Notes: generated by a model not told the origin, from the sequence alone. A DNA stretch of 64,000 bases from Pseudomonas rubra (GCF_028656935.1 NZ_JAMDGZ010000002.1:62001-126000); one strand, 5' to 3'; shown: positions 1 through 8,240, numbered from the stretch's first letter. Numbers and translations: made by a program.

Positions 1-168
1 GATATCGATCTGGCCGAGGCCGACAACAAGTGGATCAGCGAGTACAACCACGTGCACCAGGACCGCCGTCCGCAGCTCTATCACGAGTTGTGCAGCCCTG
101 GGTTTGGTACTCACTCATCGCGCCTGACGGCTGCCCCCAATGGGCTGATAACACGCCTTAAAACCTGA
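1..168 (+). CDS. 3' end of an unidentified gene entering from the left edge
   Basis: Frame 1 is open from the first base to a TGA at 166-168, giving a 55-residue C-terminal tail with the piece DRRPQLYHEL in its middle. The composition (many charged and aromatic residues, YNHVHQD) looks coding in the first 30 codons. The last 20 codons are less convincing and could be a read-out after an old disruption. I do not recognise a family. It is on the same strand as the next small gene and 178 bp from it. It could equally be chance, since only 56 codons are visible. Confidence 0.35.
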   Translation, partial: DIDLAEADNKWISEYNHVHQDRRPQLYHELCSPGFGTHSSRLTAAPNGLITRLKT

Positions 169-346
169 GATAAAAAGTGAGCACGTCAGCTGGGGCCCAG
201 ATCGACCTATCACTGCCTAGCACGGTGCCCAACGAGTGCCTACTCACAACTCTGCCAGTACCCCTTGGTGACCCGATGTTCAATAGTGCCAATGCGGCAG
301 TTGCCGTAATGAGCACATAACTGAATACGTCAAGGACGAAACAACC

Positions 347-760
347 ATGAGCACTTTTCAAGACATCAATATCGAAACCCAATCCATCCCCGGCCTACCC
401 GCCGGCGCAGTATTGTTTGCCAGCAATGCACAAAGCAGCAACACCGTGTTACCGGGTCAGAGCAATCGCAGCGGGCCAAATTTTATCGGCACCGGGCCAA
501 GGGGAAACTGGACCTACTACGTGGTATCAAAGGGTGTGACCGGCTCCATGATCATGCGCGGTGACCTGCCGGGCAATGACTCGCAATTCGGTCGCATTGT
601 TATCGAACGCGCCAATACCGCCTACTCGATTTCCATGAGCCGCCCCATAAACCTGAGGGGCTTCTATGCCTCCAACCCACAGAACTTCTCGAACACAGAA
701 ATGCGGTTCGACGTGTACTACCATCCGATTTCCAACGACACCAACACAATGGTCGAGTAA
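347..760 (+). CDS. hypothetical 137-aa protein
   Basis: A 137-residue soluble protein with no signal peptide and no membrane segment. It starts at ATG 347 with AAGGAC about ten bases upstream. The sequence is rich in Asn, Ser, Gly and short beta-like stretches (NWTYYVVSKG, EMRFDVYYHP), suggesting a small all-beta fold; this is an impression only. I recognise no family. The codon use is less GC-biased than in the neighbouring betaine genes, and the gene lies between a truncated unknown gene and gbcB, so it may be accessory DNA inserted beside the catabolic cluster. It converges on gbcB, with an inverted repeat between them. Confidence 0.6.
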   Translation: MSTFQDINIETQSIPGLPAGAVLFASNAQSSNTVLPGQSNRSGPNFIGTGPRGNWTYYVVSKGVTGSMIMRGDLPGNDSQFGRIVIERANTAYSISMSRPINLRGFYASNPQNFSNTEMRFDVYYHPISNDTNTMVE

Positions 761-771
761 GCGGCGCAGCG

Positions 772-805
772 CCCTAGCCGGATAGTCACAGCCACCCGGC
801 TAGGG
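772..805. terminator. possible bidirectional terminator hairpin
   Basis: CCCTAGCCGG (772-781) pairs perfectly with CCGGCTAGGG (796-805) around a 14-base loop, between the convergent stops of the 347-760 gene and gbcB. There is no T-run on either side, so intrinsic termination is uncertain. Confidence 0.35.
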
Positions 806-827
806 TACCGACTGCCGTACACCGGCC

Positions 828-1928
828 TCAGTAATCGATGCGCACATCACCCTTGGGTACGCTGCAGCACGACAGAATGTAGCCTTCGGCGACATCATCA
901 TCAGTGATGCCGCCGTTGTGCTCCATCTCCACCTCGCCGCCCAGCTTGAGCACCTTGCAGGTACCGCAGATGCCCATGCCGCAGGCCTTGGGGATCATCA
1001 GGCCGAGCTTGGCCGCCGCCGCATGCACGGTCTCGCCCGGGGCCACACGGATGCTCTTGCCGGTGGCGGTGAATTCCACCTGGTGCAAATCACTGGCATC
1101 GAGCTCGGCCGCTTCGGCGGCCTGTTCGGCGTGCTCGACGGCATCGGCCTTGACCTCGGCCGGCGTCGCGCCGAACGATTCTTCATGGTAGCGGCTCATG
1201 TCGTAGCCACTGCTTTCCAGCAGGCGCTTGACCGCGTTCATGTACGGCGTCGGGCCACAGCAGAAGATCTCCCGCTCCAGGTAGTCCGGGGCGATCAACT
1301 CCATCAGCTTCTGGTTCAGGTAGCCACGATAGCCCGCCCAGGGTTCGCCCAACCCGTGCTTCTCGCAAATGATGTGCAGGCTGAAGTTGTCGATCCGCGA
1401 GGCCATATGCTCAAGCTCGCGGTGATAGATGATGTCTTTGGGCGAGCGCGCACTGTGGACGAAGACCATGTCGACATTGCCGTTGGTGTCATAGAACCAG
1501 CGGGCCATGGACATCACCGGGGTGATACCGACGCCGCCGCTCAGGTACAAGACCTTGGGGCTGGGAAAATCCATGGCGTTGAACAGCCCGACCGGCCCAT
1601 GCACCGCCAGCTCCTGGCCCTCGTGCAGGGTGTCGTGCAGCCAGTTAGAGACCTTGCCGCCAGGCACGCGCTTGATCGTCACCGAGAAGCTGTAGGGCAC
1701 CGAGGGTGAACTGGAGATGGTGTAGGAGCGCATGATCGGCTCGCCGTCGATCTCAAGCTCCAGGGTGACGAACTGGCCGGGCTTGAAGAAGAACATGATC
1801 GGCTGGTCGGCCATGAAACAGAAGGTGCGCACATCCCAGGTTTCCTGGATCACCTTGACGCAGCGGACGATGTGGCGGCCGTTGGCCCAGGTCTGGGTGC
1901 TGACCGGATTGAGGAAGCTGTTGGACAT
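828..1928 (-). CDS. gbcB: GbcB, ferredoxin reductase subunit of glycine betaine demethylase
   Basis: Electron-transfer partner of GbcA: it passes electrons from NAD(P)H through FAD and a 2Fe-2S cluster to the Rieske oxygenase that converts glycine betaine to dimethylglycine. The 366-aa protein has an FNR-like FAD part (RSYTISS), a nucleotide-binding part (GGVGITPVMS) and a C-terminal plant-type ferredoxin domain with CGMGICGTC (CX4CX2C) plus a distal Cys in ILSCC. The frame stays open upstream to 2159, but ATG 1928 is chosen because GGAGA lies just before it and the extra N-terminus is arginine-rich and shadow-like. It is divergent from gbcA. The class is certain; the betaine role follows from the pairing with gbcA. 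Confidence 0.94.
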   Translation of the reverse strand: MSNSFLNPVSTQTWANGRHIVRCVKVIQETWDVRTFCFMADQPIMFFFKPGQFVTLELEIDGEPIMRSYTISSSPSVPYSFSVTIKRVPGGKVSNWLHDTLHEGQELAVHGPVGLFNAMDFPSPKVLYLSGGVGITPVMSMARWFYDTNGNVDMVFVHSARSPKDIIYHRELEHMASRIDNFSLHIICEKHGLGEPWAGYRGYLNQKLMELIAPDYLEREIFCCGPTPYMNAVKRLLESSGYDMSRYHEESFGATPAEVKADAVEHAEQAAEAAELDASDLHQVEFTATGKSIRVAPGETVHAAAAKLGLMIPKACGMGICGTCKVLKLGGEVEMEHNGGITDDDVAEGYILSCCSVPKGDVRIDY

Positions 1929-2214
1929 GCTCGTCTCCACGGCCGACTGCGGCCTGATGGCTGCGATTCTGCGCAAGGCACGCGCGCGACACTTACCTAT
2001 CCGCGACATTGGCGTGCTTATCGCGACCAGCCCCCGGCTACCGGGGCTGGGGCGTCGGAAACGGATCTGATCATGTCGTCCATGGATATGGTTCACGCGC
2101 ACTTCGAACGCACACTCCAACGCAAATGATCCTGCTGTACTTGAGCCTTGCGTCGCCATAACAACGATTAGCCACTTTCACCGGCCATAAGCACTGGCCA
2201 TGAGGACCTACACG
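1929..2214. promoter_or_regulatory. divergent gbcB/gbcA control region
   Basis: This 286-bp gap must carry both promoters. It contains ATCCGCGAC near 1999-2007 and ATCGCGAC near 2020-2027, two similar elements about two helical turns apart, as expected for an AraC-type activator such as GbdR. The string GCGACATTG (2003-2011) recurs in reverse upstream of the peptidase M19 gene (about 12009-12016). Assignment to GbdR is inference; I cannot fix the -10 or -35 elements. Confidence 0.4.
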
Positions 2215-3507
2215 ATGGACGTCACCGCAACTTTGAGTCTGGGCGATCCACTGGAACCTGCACGCAAGGCCACCGCCGAGATGCTGCAGAGCCGCGAGCG
2301 GACCTTCTCGCTGCCACAGCCGTTCTACTGCGACGAGCGCCTGTTCCAGATCGACATGGAGGAGATATTCCAGAAGGAATGGCTGATCGCCGGGATGACC
2401 TGTGAAATCCCGACCAAGGGCAACTTCATCACCCTGCAGATCGGCAAGAACCCGATCCTGGTGGTGCGCGGCGCCGAGGGCCAGGTGCATGCCTTCCACA
2501 ACGTCTGCCGTCATCGCGGTTCGCGCCTGTGCACCAGCGACAAGGGCAAGGTCGCCAAGCTGGTCTGCCACTACCACCAATGGACCTACGAACTGGACGG
2601 TCGCCTGCTGTTCGCCGGCACCGAGATGGGCGCCGACTTCGACATGAAGCAGTACGGGCTCAAGCCTGTGAACGTGAAGACCGCCGGTGGCTACATCTTT
2701 ATCAGCCTGGCCGAGAATCCGCCGGCGATCGATGACTTCCTCGCCACCTTGAACCACTACATGGAACCCTATGACATGGAGAACACCAAGGTGGCGGTGC
2801 AAACCACCTTGATGGAAAAGGCCAACTGGAAGCTGGTGCTGGAAAACAACCGCGAGTGCTACCACTGCAGCGGCTCGCACCCCGAACTGCTGAAAACCCT
2901 GCTGGAATGGGACGATGTCACCGACCCGCGCGCCGACCAGGCGTTCAAGGACCACGTCGCCGCCTCGGCCGCGGCGTGGGATGCCGAGAAGATCCCTTAC
3001 GCCCACGCCAGCTTCGGCCTGCGCAACCGCATTGTGCGCATGCCGCTGCTCAAGGGCACGGTGTCGATGACCCTGGACGGCAAGCAGGGCTGCCAGAAGC
3101 TCATGGGCCGGATCAAGAACCCCGACCTTGGCTCGATGCGCATCCTGCACCTGCCGCACTCGTGGAACCACTGCATGGGTGATCACATTATCGTCTTCAC
3201 CGTATGGCCAATCAGCGCCCAGGAGACCATGGTCACCACCAAGTGGCTGGTGCACAAGGATGCGGTTGAAGGCGTGGACTACGACCCAGCGCGCATGCGC
3301 CAGGTGTGGGACGCCACCAACGATCAGGACCGGCGCCTGGCGGAAGAGAACCAGCGCGGGATCAACTCCAGCGCTTACCAGCCTGGCCCTTACTCGAAGA
3401 CCTATGAGTTTGGGGTGGTGAACTTTGTCGACTGGTACAGCGAGCGGCTCTTGAACAACCTGGGGGCAGCGCCGGCGCCTTATCTCAAAGGTGTGGCTGC
3501 GCAATAG
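2215..3507 (+). CDS. gbcA: GbcA, Rieske oxygenase subunit of glycine betaine demethylase
   Basis: Terminal oxygenase that N-demethylates glycine betaine to dimethylglycine, releasing formaldehyde. The 430-aa protein has the Rieske 2Fe-2S ligands CRH at 98-100 and CHYH at 118-121, then a catalytic domain with the mononuclear-iron motif in NRECYHCSGSH. ATG 2215 is preferred over the in-frame ATG 2200 because GAGGA (2202-2206) sits eight bases before it. It is divergently transcribed from gbcB, its reductase. Downstream it runs into a REP pair and the DnaA-box array, then converges on the etfB gene. Confidence 0.95.
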   Translation: MDVTATLSLGDPLEPARKATAEMLQSRERTFSLPQPFYCDERLFQIDMEEIFQKEWLIAGMTCEIPTKGNFITLQIGKNPILVVRGAEGQVHAFHNVCRHRGSRLCTSDKGKVAKLVCHYHQWTYELDGRLLFAGTEMGADFDMKQYGLKPVNVKTAGGYIFISLAENPPAIDDFLATLNHYMEPYDMENTKVAVQTTLMEKANWKLVLENNRECYHCSGSHPELLKTLLEWDDVTDPRADQAFKDHVAASAAAWDAEKIPYAHASFGLRNRIVRMPLLKGTVSMTLDGKQGCQKLMGRIKNPDLGSMRILHLPHSWNHCMGDHIIVFTVWPISAQETMVTTKWLVHKDAVEGVDYDPARMRQVWDATNDQDRRLAEENQRGINSSAYQPGPYSKTYEFGVVNFVDWYSERLLNNLGAAPAPYLKGVAAQ

Positions 3508-3513
3508 GGCCCT

Positions 3514-3583
3514 ATCGCGGGGCAAGTCGGGTCGCCGCATCGCCGCTCCCACAAAACCGGTGGGAGCGGGCTTGCCCCGCGAT
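3514..3583. repeat. REP pair (REPIN-like)
   Basis: ATCGCGGGGCAAG at 3514-3526 and its complement CTTGCCCCGCGAT at 3571-3583 frame a degenerate left arm and an intact right arm (GGTGGGAGCGGGCTTGCC). It lies just after the gbcA stop. The same arms occur elsewhere in this window. Confidence 0.8.
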
Positions 3584-3651
3584 GCTGTACAAAATTTAAC
3601 CACCCTCCGCAATCCCCCGGCCCCACTGGGCCCCTGCACACAGCAAACACT

Positions 3652-4121
3652 TTATCCACAGGACAGCCCACAGCTAATGTGGGCAAGTCTTTGTTTTTCC
3701 CCGAAAAAATAATTGATCAATATTTGATCAAAACTCTACGAGCCTTTAAATACAAGGCCCACAGCGGAAGGCGAACACCTTATCCACAAAGACGCCAACA
3801 GACTTTGTGTGCAAAAGTGGAAGCGGCAAAAAGCTACTGTGGATAAGGTCTTGAGCGACCGAAATTCCAGGCTTGAGTAGGCATATAGGTGTCAATTGAT
3901 CAATTTTCAATCAACCCTTCGCAGGCCTTGCCAAACGGGCCTCTCAGCCATGGGCGAACATATTATCCACAGACCCGCCAACAGCGATTGTGGGCAAACT
4001 CGGCACTGCCCAAGGAACAAAACCTCATAAAATCCACAACTTAACCTGATCATTTTTTGATCATAACGACGAAGGGCACGCAATGCGTGCCCTCCAGCCA
4101 TACACAAACACTTTATCCACA
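3652..4121. repeat. array of perfect DnaA boxes in a repeated module
   Basis: This fills the convergent gap between gbcA and etfB. TTATCCACA occurs at 3652-3660, 3780-3788, 3963-3971 and 4113-4121 on the plus strand and at 3838-3846 inverted. The four direct copies sit in a longer module of about 40 bp: the box, then GCCAACAG or a variant, then TTGTGnGCAA. Between them are TGATCA sites near 3714, 3725, 3897, 4047 and 4058, mostly as TTGATCAA in A/T-rich DNA, and a perfect hairpin GGGCACGCA/TGCGTGCCC at about 4074-4092. No ORF here looks coding. Three more perfect boxes follow inside the neighbouring etf genes (4443-4451, 5393-5401 inverted, 5652-5660). Known DnaA-titrating or reactivating loci (datA, DARS) are built this way; such a function here is inference. 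Confidence 0.8.
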
Positions 4122-4150
4122 GATCGGCCAACAGACTTTGTGAGCAACTG

Positions 4151-4921
4151 TCAGCGCAACACGCCCTCTTCCACCAGCAGTTTGAGGATGGCTTGTGCGC
4201 CGTCCTGTGGGCTCACATCCTTGAGCACCTGGCCACCCCCGCCGCTGGCCTTGGCGGTGGCTGCTTTCATGCGGTCGGCGCCGCTCTTGGCCTTGATGAC
4301 CTTGAGGCGCTTGGGCCGTGGCTTGGCCGGTTGCATTTCGGCGCTTGTGAATAACTCGTCTTCGACGATTGCCACCTGGCGCGCGGCTAATACCCCCCGC
4401 CGCGCCGGACCGAACGCACTCTGGCGCGGCTTGGGTGCAGCATTATCCACAGTGGCGAGCAACGGCAGGCGCACCTTCAAGCGCCGCCGCTGACCCCGGG
4501 GCAGGGCCTGCAGCACTTGGGCCACACCATTGTGGATAGATTCAACTTCGGCCAGGCCCACCACCAGCGGCCAGCCCAGCCGCTCGGCGAGCAGGAACGG
4601 CAGCATGCCCGAACCTTCGCCAGTTTCTGCCTGGCTGCCAGTGAGCACCAGCTGTGCACCGGCATCACGCAGATAATCGCCCAGTACACCCAAGGCATCG
4701 GCGCCCTGTGGCTGTTCCAGCACGTCGATATGTTCCAGGCCCATGCCCAGGTAAGCCCGCAAGGCCGGCTCCTGAGGGTCGCCGGCGTGCAGCACCTGCA
4801 AGTTATCCCCAGCCAGCTGCAGGCCCAGTTCCACTGCCCGGGCATCTTGCTCGGCACGGCGGGTGCGGCCGGAACTGGGGTGAGCACCGATTGAAACCAG
4901 ACTGATGACCTTGGTGTGCAT
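4151..4921 (-). CDS. etfB: electron transfer flavoprotein beta subunit of the dimethylglycine pathway
   Basis: A 256-aa EtfB-like protein, expected to pair with the EtfA encoded just upstream and to carry electrons from dimethylglycine/sarcosine demethylation to the membrane oxidoreductase DgcB. The ETF beta core is visible (GSQAETGEGSGMLPFLLAERL, slightly diverged from the housekeeping form, then LPLLATVDN). The C-terminal 60 residues are basic and low-complexity. A perfect DnaA box (4443-4451) lies inside the gene. It is the last gene of the minus-strand dgc operon, 15 bp after etfA, and ends facing the DnaA-box array. Confidence 0.88.
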   Translation of the reverse strand: MHTKVISLVSIGAHPSSGRTRRAEQDARAVELGLQLAGDNLQVLHAGDPQEPALRAYLGMGLEHIDVLEQPQGADALGVLGDYLRDAGAQLVLTGSQAETGEGSGMLPFLLAERLGWPLVVGLAEVESIHNGVAQVLQALPRGQRRRLKVRLPLLATVDNAAPKPRQSAFGPARRGVLAARQVAIVEDELFTSAEMQPAKPRPKRLKVIKAKSGADRMKAATAKASGGGGQVLKDVSPQDGAQAILKLLVEEGVLR

Positions 4922-4936
4922 AGTTATCCCCTGCCC

Positions 4937-6160
4937 TTAGGCCGCATCGCGCTTGGCGTCGTTGCGGTAGTTTTCCACAGCCTCGATCAGCGCCTGGAGA
5001 ATCGCCGCACTGTCGCCAATCACCGACAGGTCAGCACGCTTGATCATGTCGCAGCCCGGGTCCATGTTGATTGCCACCACCTTGTCGCAGGCACCGATTC
5101 CCTGCAGGTGCTGGATCGCCCCGGAGATACCCACAGCCAGGTAAACCCGCGCCGTCACCCAGGTCCCGGTAGCGCCAACCTGGCGGTTACGCGGCATGAA
5201 GCCGTCGTCCACCGCCACCCGCGAGGCGCCTTCGGTTGCGCCCAGGGCGACGGTGGCGCGGTGGAACAGGGCCCAGTCCTTGACGCCATTGCCGCCCGAG
5301 ACGATGAACTCGGCCTCGGCCATGGCGATGGCTGCCGGGTCAACAGCTACAGGACCGAGGTCTTCAATGCGCGACAAGCTGCGCGCTGCGCTTGTGGATA
5401 ACTGCACCGGCAAGGCTTCGTGGCGGGTTTCACTGACCGGCTCTGCGCATTCGGCAGCCGCCAGGATCAACCGAGGCAGGCCGCGGATCAGGTCCTGCTG
5501 GCCAGCACCGGCGCGGCCGCTGCATTGCCCGTCCTTGGCCTGCCAGACCCTGGTCGCCGGGCGTTCGCCAACGGCTGCAGCAAAGCGCCGGCCCAACTCA
5601 CCGCCCCCCGTACGGCTGTCTGGAAGCAGCCAATGACGAGGGTTGTACTGGTTATCCACAGCGCGCAGGCCCTGCACCAGTTGCTCTGGTGCATACCCTG
5701 CGAACTCCTCGCCTTCTATCACCAGCAGGCGATCGACGCCGGCTGTGGAAAAGTTGTTTTCCTTGTGTTCGCCAAACACCACCGCCAGCACCGCACCGTC
5801 GCTGCCGGCAAGGCCCCGGGCCAGGCCCAGCAAGTCACGGTCGTGACTGCCCAGGCGGCCACCGACCATATCCGGGACCACGGCAATGTAGAACGCTGGC
5901 TGCAACACCTGGTGCAGCGGCAATTGCACCGCAGCAGCAGCCGTGCGCTTGCTGCTGCCGCCCTGCTGGGCGCCACTGCGATCGATGCGCTTGATGCCGT
6001 TGGGGCCAATGAAGCCAACCCCGTGGGGGTTCTTGCGAATGATGCCGTTGGGCCCCATCCAGCTGTGTTGCTGGCCCTGCTGCATGGCCGCGTGCAACGG
6101 GTGCAGGCGGTTGCGGGCGATCCACTCGGCGCGCGGATCACGGCGAATAATGTCGCTCAT
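4937..6160 (-). CDS. etfA: electron transfer flavoprotein alpha subunit of the dimethylglycine pathway
   Basis: A 407-aa EtfA-like protein with the C-terminal FAD-binding region (VSGGNGVKDW, then VGISGAIQHLQGIGACDKVV). It is longer than a housekeeping EtfA because of an N-terminal extension of about 75 residues that repeats GPNGIxR twice (MGPNGIIR and IGPNGIKR), followed by a Ser/Gln-rich linker. The start at 6160 overlaps the dgcB stop by one base (TGATG), so translation is coupled. Two perfect DnaA boxes lie in the gene; the one at 5393-5401 forces a TTA leucine codon, which is rare in Pseudomonas. Its partner is the downstream EtfB. Confidence 0.9.
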   Translation of the reverse strand: MSDIIRRDPRAEWIARNRLHPLHAAMQQGQQHSWMGPNGIIRKNPHGVGFIGPNGIKRIDRSGAQQGGSSKRTAAAAVQLPLHQVLQPAFYIAVVPDMVGGRLGSHDRDLLGLARGLAGSDGAVLAVVFGEHKENNFSTAGVDRLLVIEGEEFAGYAPEQLVQGLRAVDNQYNPRHWLLPDSRTGGGELGRRFAAAVGERPATRVWQAKDGQCSGRAGAGQQDLIRGLPRLILAAAECAEPVSETRHEALPVQLSTSAARSLSRIEDLGPVAVDPAAIAMAEAEFIVSGGNGVKDWALFHRATVALGATEGASRVAVDDGFMPRNRQVGATGTWVTARVYLAVGISGAIQHLQGIGACDKVVAINMDPGCDMIKRADLSVIGDSAAILQALIEAVENYRNDAKRDAA

Positions 6161-8109
6161 CAGTGCACCTCCGCAGGTTCACGCTTTGCCGGGGCGGGTT
6201 TGCTCGCCGGGGCCTGTTCTTCGAGAATGGCGTCGGCGACCAGCTCCGCCAGGTCCTTGATCAACGGACGCGGCTCGACCACGCCTTCGAGCATCGCCGT
6301 GCACTGTGGACAACCCACGGCCACCAGCTCGGCAGCGGTTTCGCGGATGTCGTCCATGCGCATGTCGGGGATACGTTGCTTGCCGGGAATGTCGGTAATC
6401 GGCGCACCGCCACCGCCGCCACAGCAGCGCGAGCGAAAGCCCGAGCGCTGCATCTCCCTGACCTCGATGCCGAGGGCGCGCAACACCTCGCGCGGCGCCT
6501 CATACTCACCGTTGTAGCGGCCCAGGTAGCACGGGTCGTGATAGGTCACGCTGCCGCCCTTGTGCTGGCCAAGGTTGAGCGCACCTGCGCCAATCAGCTC
6601 GGCGATATAAGTGCTGTGGTGCTGCACCAGGTAGTCGCCGCCGAAAGCGCCGTATTCGTTCTTGAGTACGTGGAAGCTGTGCGGATCACAGGTGACAATG
6701 CGCTTGAAGCTGTACTTGGCCAAGGTCTGGATATTGCGCCTGGCCAGTTGCTGGAAGGTCGCTTCATCACCCAGGCGCCTAGCCACATCGCCGCTGTCGC
6801 GCTCTTCCAGGCCGAGCACGGCGAAGTCCACCTGCGCGGCCTTGAGCACTTTGACGAAGGCCCTTAGGGTGCGCTGGTTGCGCATATCGAAGGCACCGTC
6901 GCCAACCCAGAACAGCACCTCGGCGCTCTTGATGTCGCCAAGCAAATTGAGGTTGAGGTCCGCCGCCCAGTTCATCCGCCCGCCCGGGGCGAAGCCGCCG
7001 GGGTTGTCGGTGGCGATCAGGTTGTCCAGAACCTCGGCCCCCTTGTTCGGCGTCGCGCCTTTTTCCAGGGTCAGGTGTCTGCGCATGTCGACGATAGCGT
7101 CGACGTGCTCGATCATCATCGGGCATTCCTCGACACAGGCGCGGCAGGTGGTGCACGACCACAGCGTCTCGGCATCCACCAGGCCGTTGACGATCGGCTG
7201 GTGCGGGTTACCGCCGTGTTCACCAATCGGCTTGCCAGGGTACGGGCTACCGGCAAACTTGGCATCGGTGCCGCCAGCCAGGCCGACGACCATGTCCTGG
7301 ATGAGTTTTTTCGGGTTCAGCGGCTGGCCGGCGGCAAACGCCGGGCACGCGGCCTCGCACTTTCCGCACTGCACGCAGGCATCGAAACCGAGCAACTGGT
7401 TCCAGGTGAAGTCCTTGGGTTTTTCCACGCCCAGCAGCGCTTGCGGGTCTTCCAGGTCGATCGGCTTGAGCCCGGTCGAACGGCCACCGCCGAAGCGCTC
7501 GGCGCGTCGGTGCCAGGCCAGGTGCAGGGCACCGGCGAAGGCGTGCTTCATCGGCCCTCCCCAGGTCATGCCGAAGAACAGCTCGGACACGCCCCACAGC
7601 ACACCAACCCCCAGCAACGCTACCAGCAGCCAGCCACCGAAGCCCTCCGGCAGAATCCCGGCCACCGGCAAGGTGGCGATGAAGAAGCTTGCGGCAAACA
7701 CCAGCAGGCTTTTCGGCAGACGCATCCACGGGCCTTTCGACAACCGTGCTGGCGGGTTGAGCCGGCGTTTGTAGACGAACAGTGCACCGGCAAACATCAG
7801 CACAGTGGCGAACAGCAAGGCAAACCCAAGAATCCTGTTATGCAGGCCAAAGCCATGCACCAGGATCGCCAGCACCGCAGCCAGGACAAAGCCGCCAGCC
7901 GTGGCCACGTGGGTATTGGCCATGTACTTGTCGCGGGCGACCACGTGATGCAGGTCGACCATGTAGCGCCGTGGCATGGCCAGCAGGCCGCCGAGCAGGT
8001 CGACCTTCGACGGCCGGCCCTGGCGCCACATCCGCACGCGCCGCAGCGCGCCGAAGGCGGCAAGGCCCAGGGCGGCGAACAGGAGGATGGGGATAAGGGT
8101 GTTCAACAT
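6160..8109 (-). CDS. dgcB: DgcB, membrane iron-sulfur oxidoreductase of dimethylglycine catabolism
   Basis: A 649-aa membrane-anchored heterodisulfide-reductase-like protein that should pass electrons from the demethylation flavoproteins to the respiratory chain. The N-terminal part has several hydrophobic helices. It is followed by two ferredoxin-type clusters (CVQCGKCEAACP and CTTCRACVEECP) and two cysteine-rich CCG domains (DPCYLGRY ... CCGGGGGAP, then CPQC). Upstream, 164 bp with a REP pair separates it from dgcA; downstream it is translationally coupled to etfA. The name follows the known Pseudomonas dgc locus. Confidence 0.92.
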   Translation of the reverse strand: MLNTLIPILLFAALGLAAFGALRRVRMWRQGRPSKVDLLGGLLAMPRRYMVDLHHVVARDKYMANTHVATAGGFVLAAVLAILVHGFGLHNRILGFALLFATVLMFAGALFVYKRRLNPPARLSKGPWMRLPKSLLVFAASFFIATLPVAGILPEGFGGWLLVALLGVGVLWGVSELFFGMTWGGPMKHAFAGALHLAWHRRAERFGGGRSTGLKPIDLEDPQALLGVEKPKDFTWNQLLGFDACVQCGKCEAACPAFAAGQPLNPKKLIQDMVVGLAGGTDAKFAGSPYPGKPIGEHGGNPHQPIVNGLVDAETLWSCTTCRACVEECPMMIEHVDAIVDMRRHLTLEKGATPNKGAEVLDNLIATDNPGGFAPGGRMNWAADLNLNLLGDIKSAEVLFWVGDGAFDMRNQRTLRAFVKVLKAAQVDFAVLGLEERDSGDVARRLGDEATFQQLARRNIQTLAKYSFKRIVTCDPHSFHVLKNEYGAFGGDYLVQHHSTYIAELIGAGALNLGQHKGGSVTYHDPCYLGRYNGEYEAPREVLRALGIEVREMQRSGFRSRCCGGGGGAPITDIPGKQRIPDMRMDDIRETAAELVAVGCPQCTAMLEGVVEPRPLIKDLAELVADAILEEQAPASKPAPAKREPAEVH

Positions 8110-8153
8110 GGGAAGCTCCCAAAAGACACTTCAGGTCTTGAAAAGGGATGTGT

Positions 8154-8240
8154 CTGTGGGAGCTGGCTTGCCAGCGATGCAGGCGCCGCGCATTAACTGG
8201 CGCCGCATCGATCCCATCGCTGGCAAGCCAGCTCCCACAG
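8154..8240. repeat. REP pair inside the dgc operon
   Basis: CTGTGGGAGCTGGCTTGCC on the left and GGCAAGCCAGCTCCCACAG on the right (8222-8240) are perfect inverted arms. They lie between dgcA and dgcB, which are co-directional, so the folded RNA would sit between two cistrons and may set their relative mRNA levels. Confidence 0.85.

Noticed and set aside
1929..2159. Longer GbcB start at 2159
   Set aside because: The added residues are arginine-rich without homology and lack a ribosome binding site; ATG 1928 has GGAGA in place.
2071..3639. 522-aa minus-strand frame over gbcA
   Set aside because: Shadow of gbcA; Val/His/Gln/Arg-rich composition typical of antisense frames.
3652..4121. DnaA-box array as the chromosomal origin oriC or a plasmid origin
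   Set aside because: No dnaA, dnaN, recF, gidA, parAB or rep gene is nearby; both flanks are conserved betaine-catabolism genes.
8154..8240. REP pairs as intrinsic terminators
   Set aside because: The arms recur across the window in fixed sequence and lack T-runs; they are repeats first, even if they may affect RNA 3' ends.
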